The notes beneath the pieces were generated by a model, which saw only the letters and a program-made list of their open reading frames with translations, had not been told where the DNA came from and made no database searches. Below, one piece after another: positions 6,520-6,539 of a stretch of 6,539 nucleotides of DNA. The translations under genes were made by a program, and so were the position numbers. Source of the stretch: Gammaproteobacteria bacterium (lineage in GTDB: Bacteria; Pseudomonadota; Gammaproteobacteria; GCA-001735895); assembly GCA_027293245.1 (NCBI GenBank), contig JAPUFZ010000013.1:1-6539 (forward strand). The letters run 5' to 3'. How positions within the stretch are numbered: position 1 is the first letter of the stretch; every line of letters starts with the position of its first letter.

Positions 6520-6539
6520 CCTGGTGAGAAATGCGGGCT
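6520..6539 (-). repeat. Right terminal inverted repeat, at the window edge
   Basis: CCTGGTGAGAAATGCGGGCT, the inverted partner of 6328-6347 (19/20). It ends on the last base of the window, so whether the match goes on is unknown. Confidence 0.75.

Larger units (their letters stand above)
6328..6539. mobile_element. Miniature inverted-repeat element (MITE-like), or remnant of an insertion sequence
   Basis: A 212-bp stretch bounded by AGCCCGCAATTCTCACCAGG (6328-6347) and its reverse complement at 6520-6539, with one mismatch in 20. Inside lie a 24-bp hairpin (6417-6499) and smaller stems (CGGGA/TCCCG at 6351-6367; GTGC/GCAC at 6389-6402). No credible gene is present, so it could move only with a transposase supplied elsewhere. 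It lies 24 bp after the transglycosylase stop. The right repeat ends exactly at the window edge, so the target duplication cannot be checked and the element may extend by a base or more; CTA or TA just before or at the left end is a possible half. The ends faintly recall some IS1380-type termini, but that is from memory and not verified. An alternative reading is a chromosomal structured repeat with no transposon origin. Confidence 0.6.

Noticed and set aside
6328..6539. Terminal element as an integron attC site or CRISPR repeat
   Set aside because: There are no GTTRRRY/RYYYAAC core boxes and no array of direct repeats; the ends are plain inverted repeats.
1..6539. A defence island, prophage, biosynthetic cluster or RNA gene
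   Set aside because: All sizeable coding regions are accounted for by housekeeping or regulatory families, and no tRNA cloverleaf, rRNA or repeat array was seen by eye.

Overview
The window looks like chromosomal DNA of a gammaproteobacterium. DapA and ProS read residue for residue close to their Escherichia coli counterparts, with E. coli numbering preserved at the DapA active site and in most of ProS, and PerM and the DUF4124 protein are of types common in that class. Genes are tightly packed and base composition is moderate. No species can be named from this alone.

Layout: positions 1-3249 hold a leftward block. Read in the direction of transcription it is a CysL-like LysR regulator, a 114-residue unknown protein, a PerM/AI-2E family membrane protein, a gap of about 200 bp with a possible promoter, and then dapA (lysine and diaminopimelate synthesis), which runs off the left edge of the window. 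The first three genes are separated by 3 bp and by a 4-bp ATGA overlap, so they are almost certainly one translationally coupled transcript. Positions 3250-3445 are an AT-rich divergent control region with two inverted-repeat sites that share a TAACACT motif. Positions 3446-6303 hold a rightward block: an exported DUF4124 protein, then (after a leader with a perfect TATAAT box and a hairpin) proS, then a small lytic transglycosylase whose start overlaps the end of proS by 16 nt.

The last 212 bp (6328-6539) carry no credible gene. They are bounded by a 20-bp terminal inverted repeat (19/20 matches) and contain a second, 24-bp fully paired hairpin. This is best read as a miniature inverted-repeat transposable element, or a deletion derivative of an insertion sequence, lying 24 bp after the transglycosylase stop codon. 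It is the most unusual thing in the window.

The genes themselves are mostly housekeeping: tRNA charging, lysine and cell-wall precursor synthesis, peptidoglycan turnover, and one membrane permease with its linked regulator. I see no defence system, CRISPR array, tRNA, rRNA, prophage or biosynthetic cluster. The less ordinary points are the non-coding element, the regulator-unknown-permease operon, and the leader of proS.
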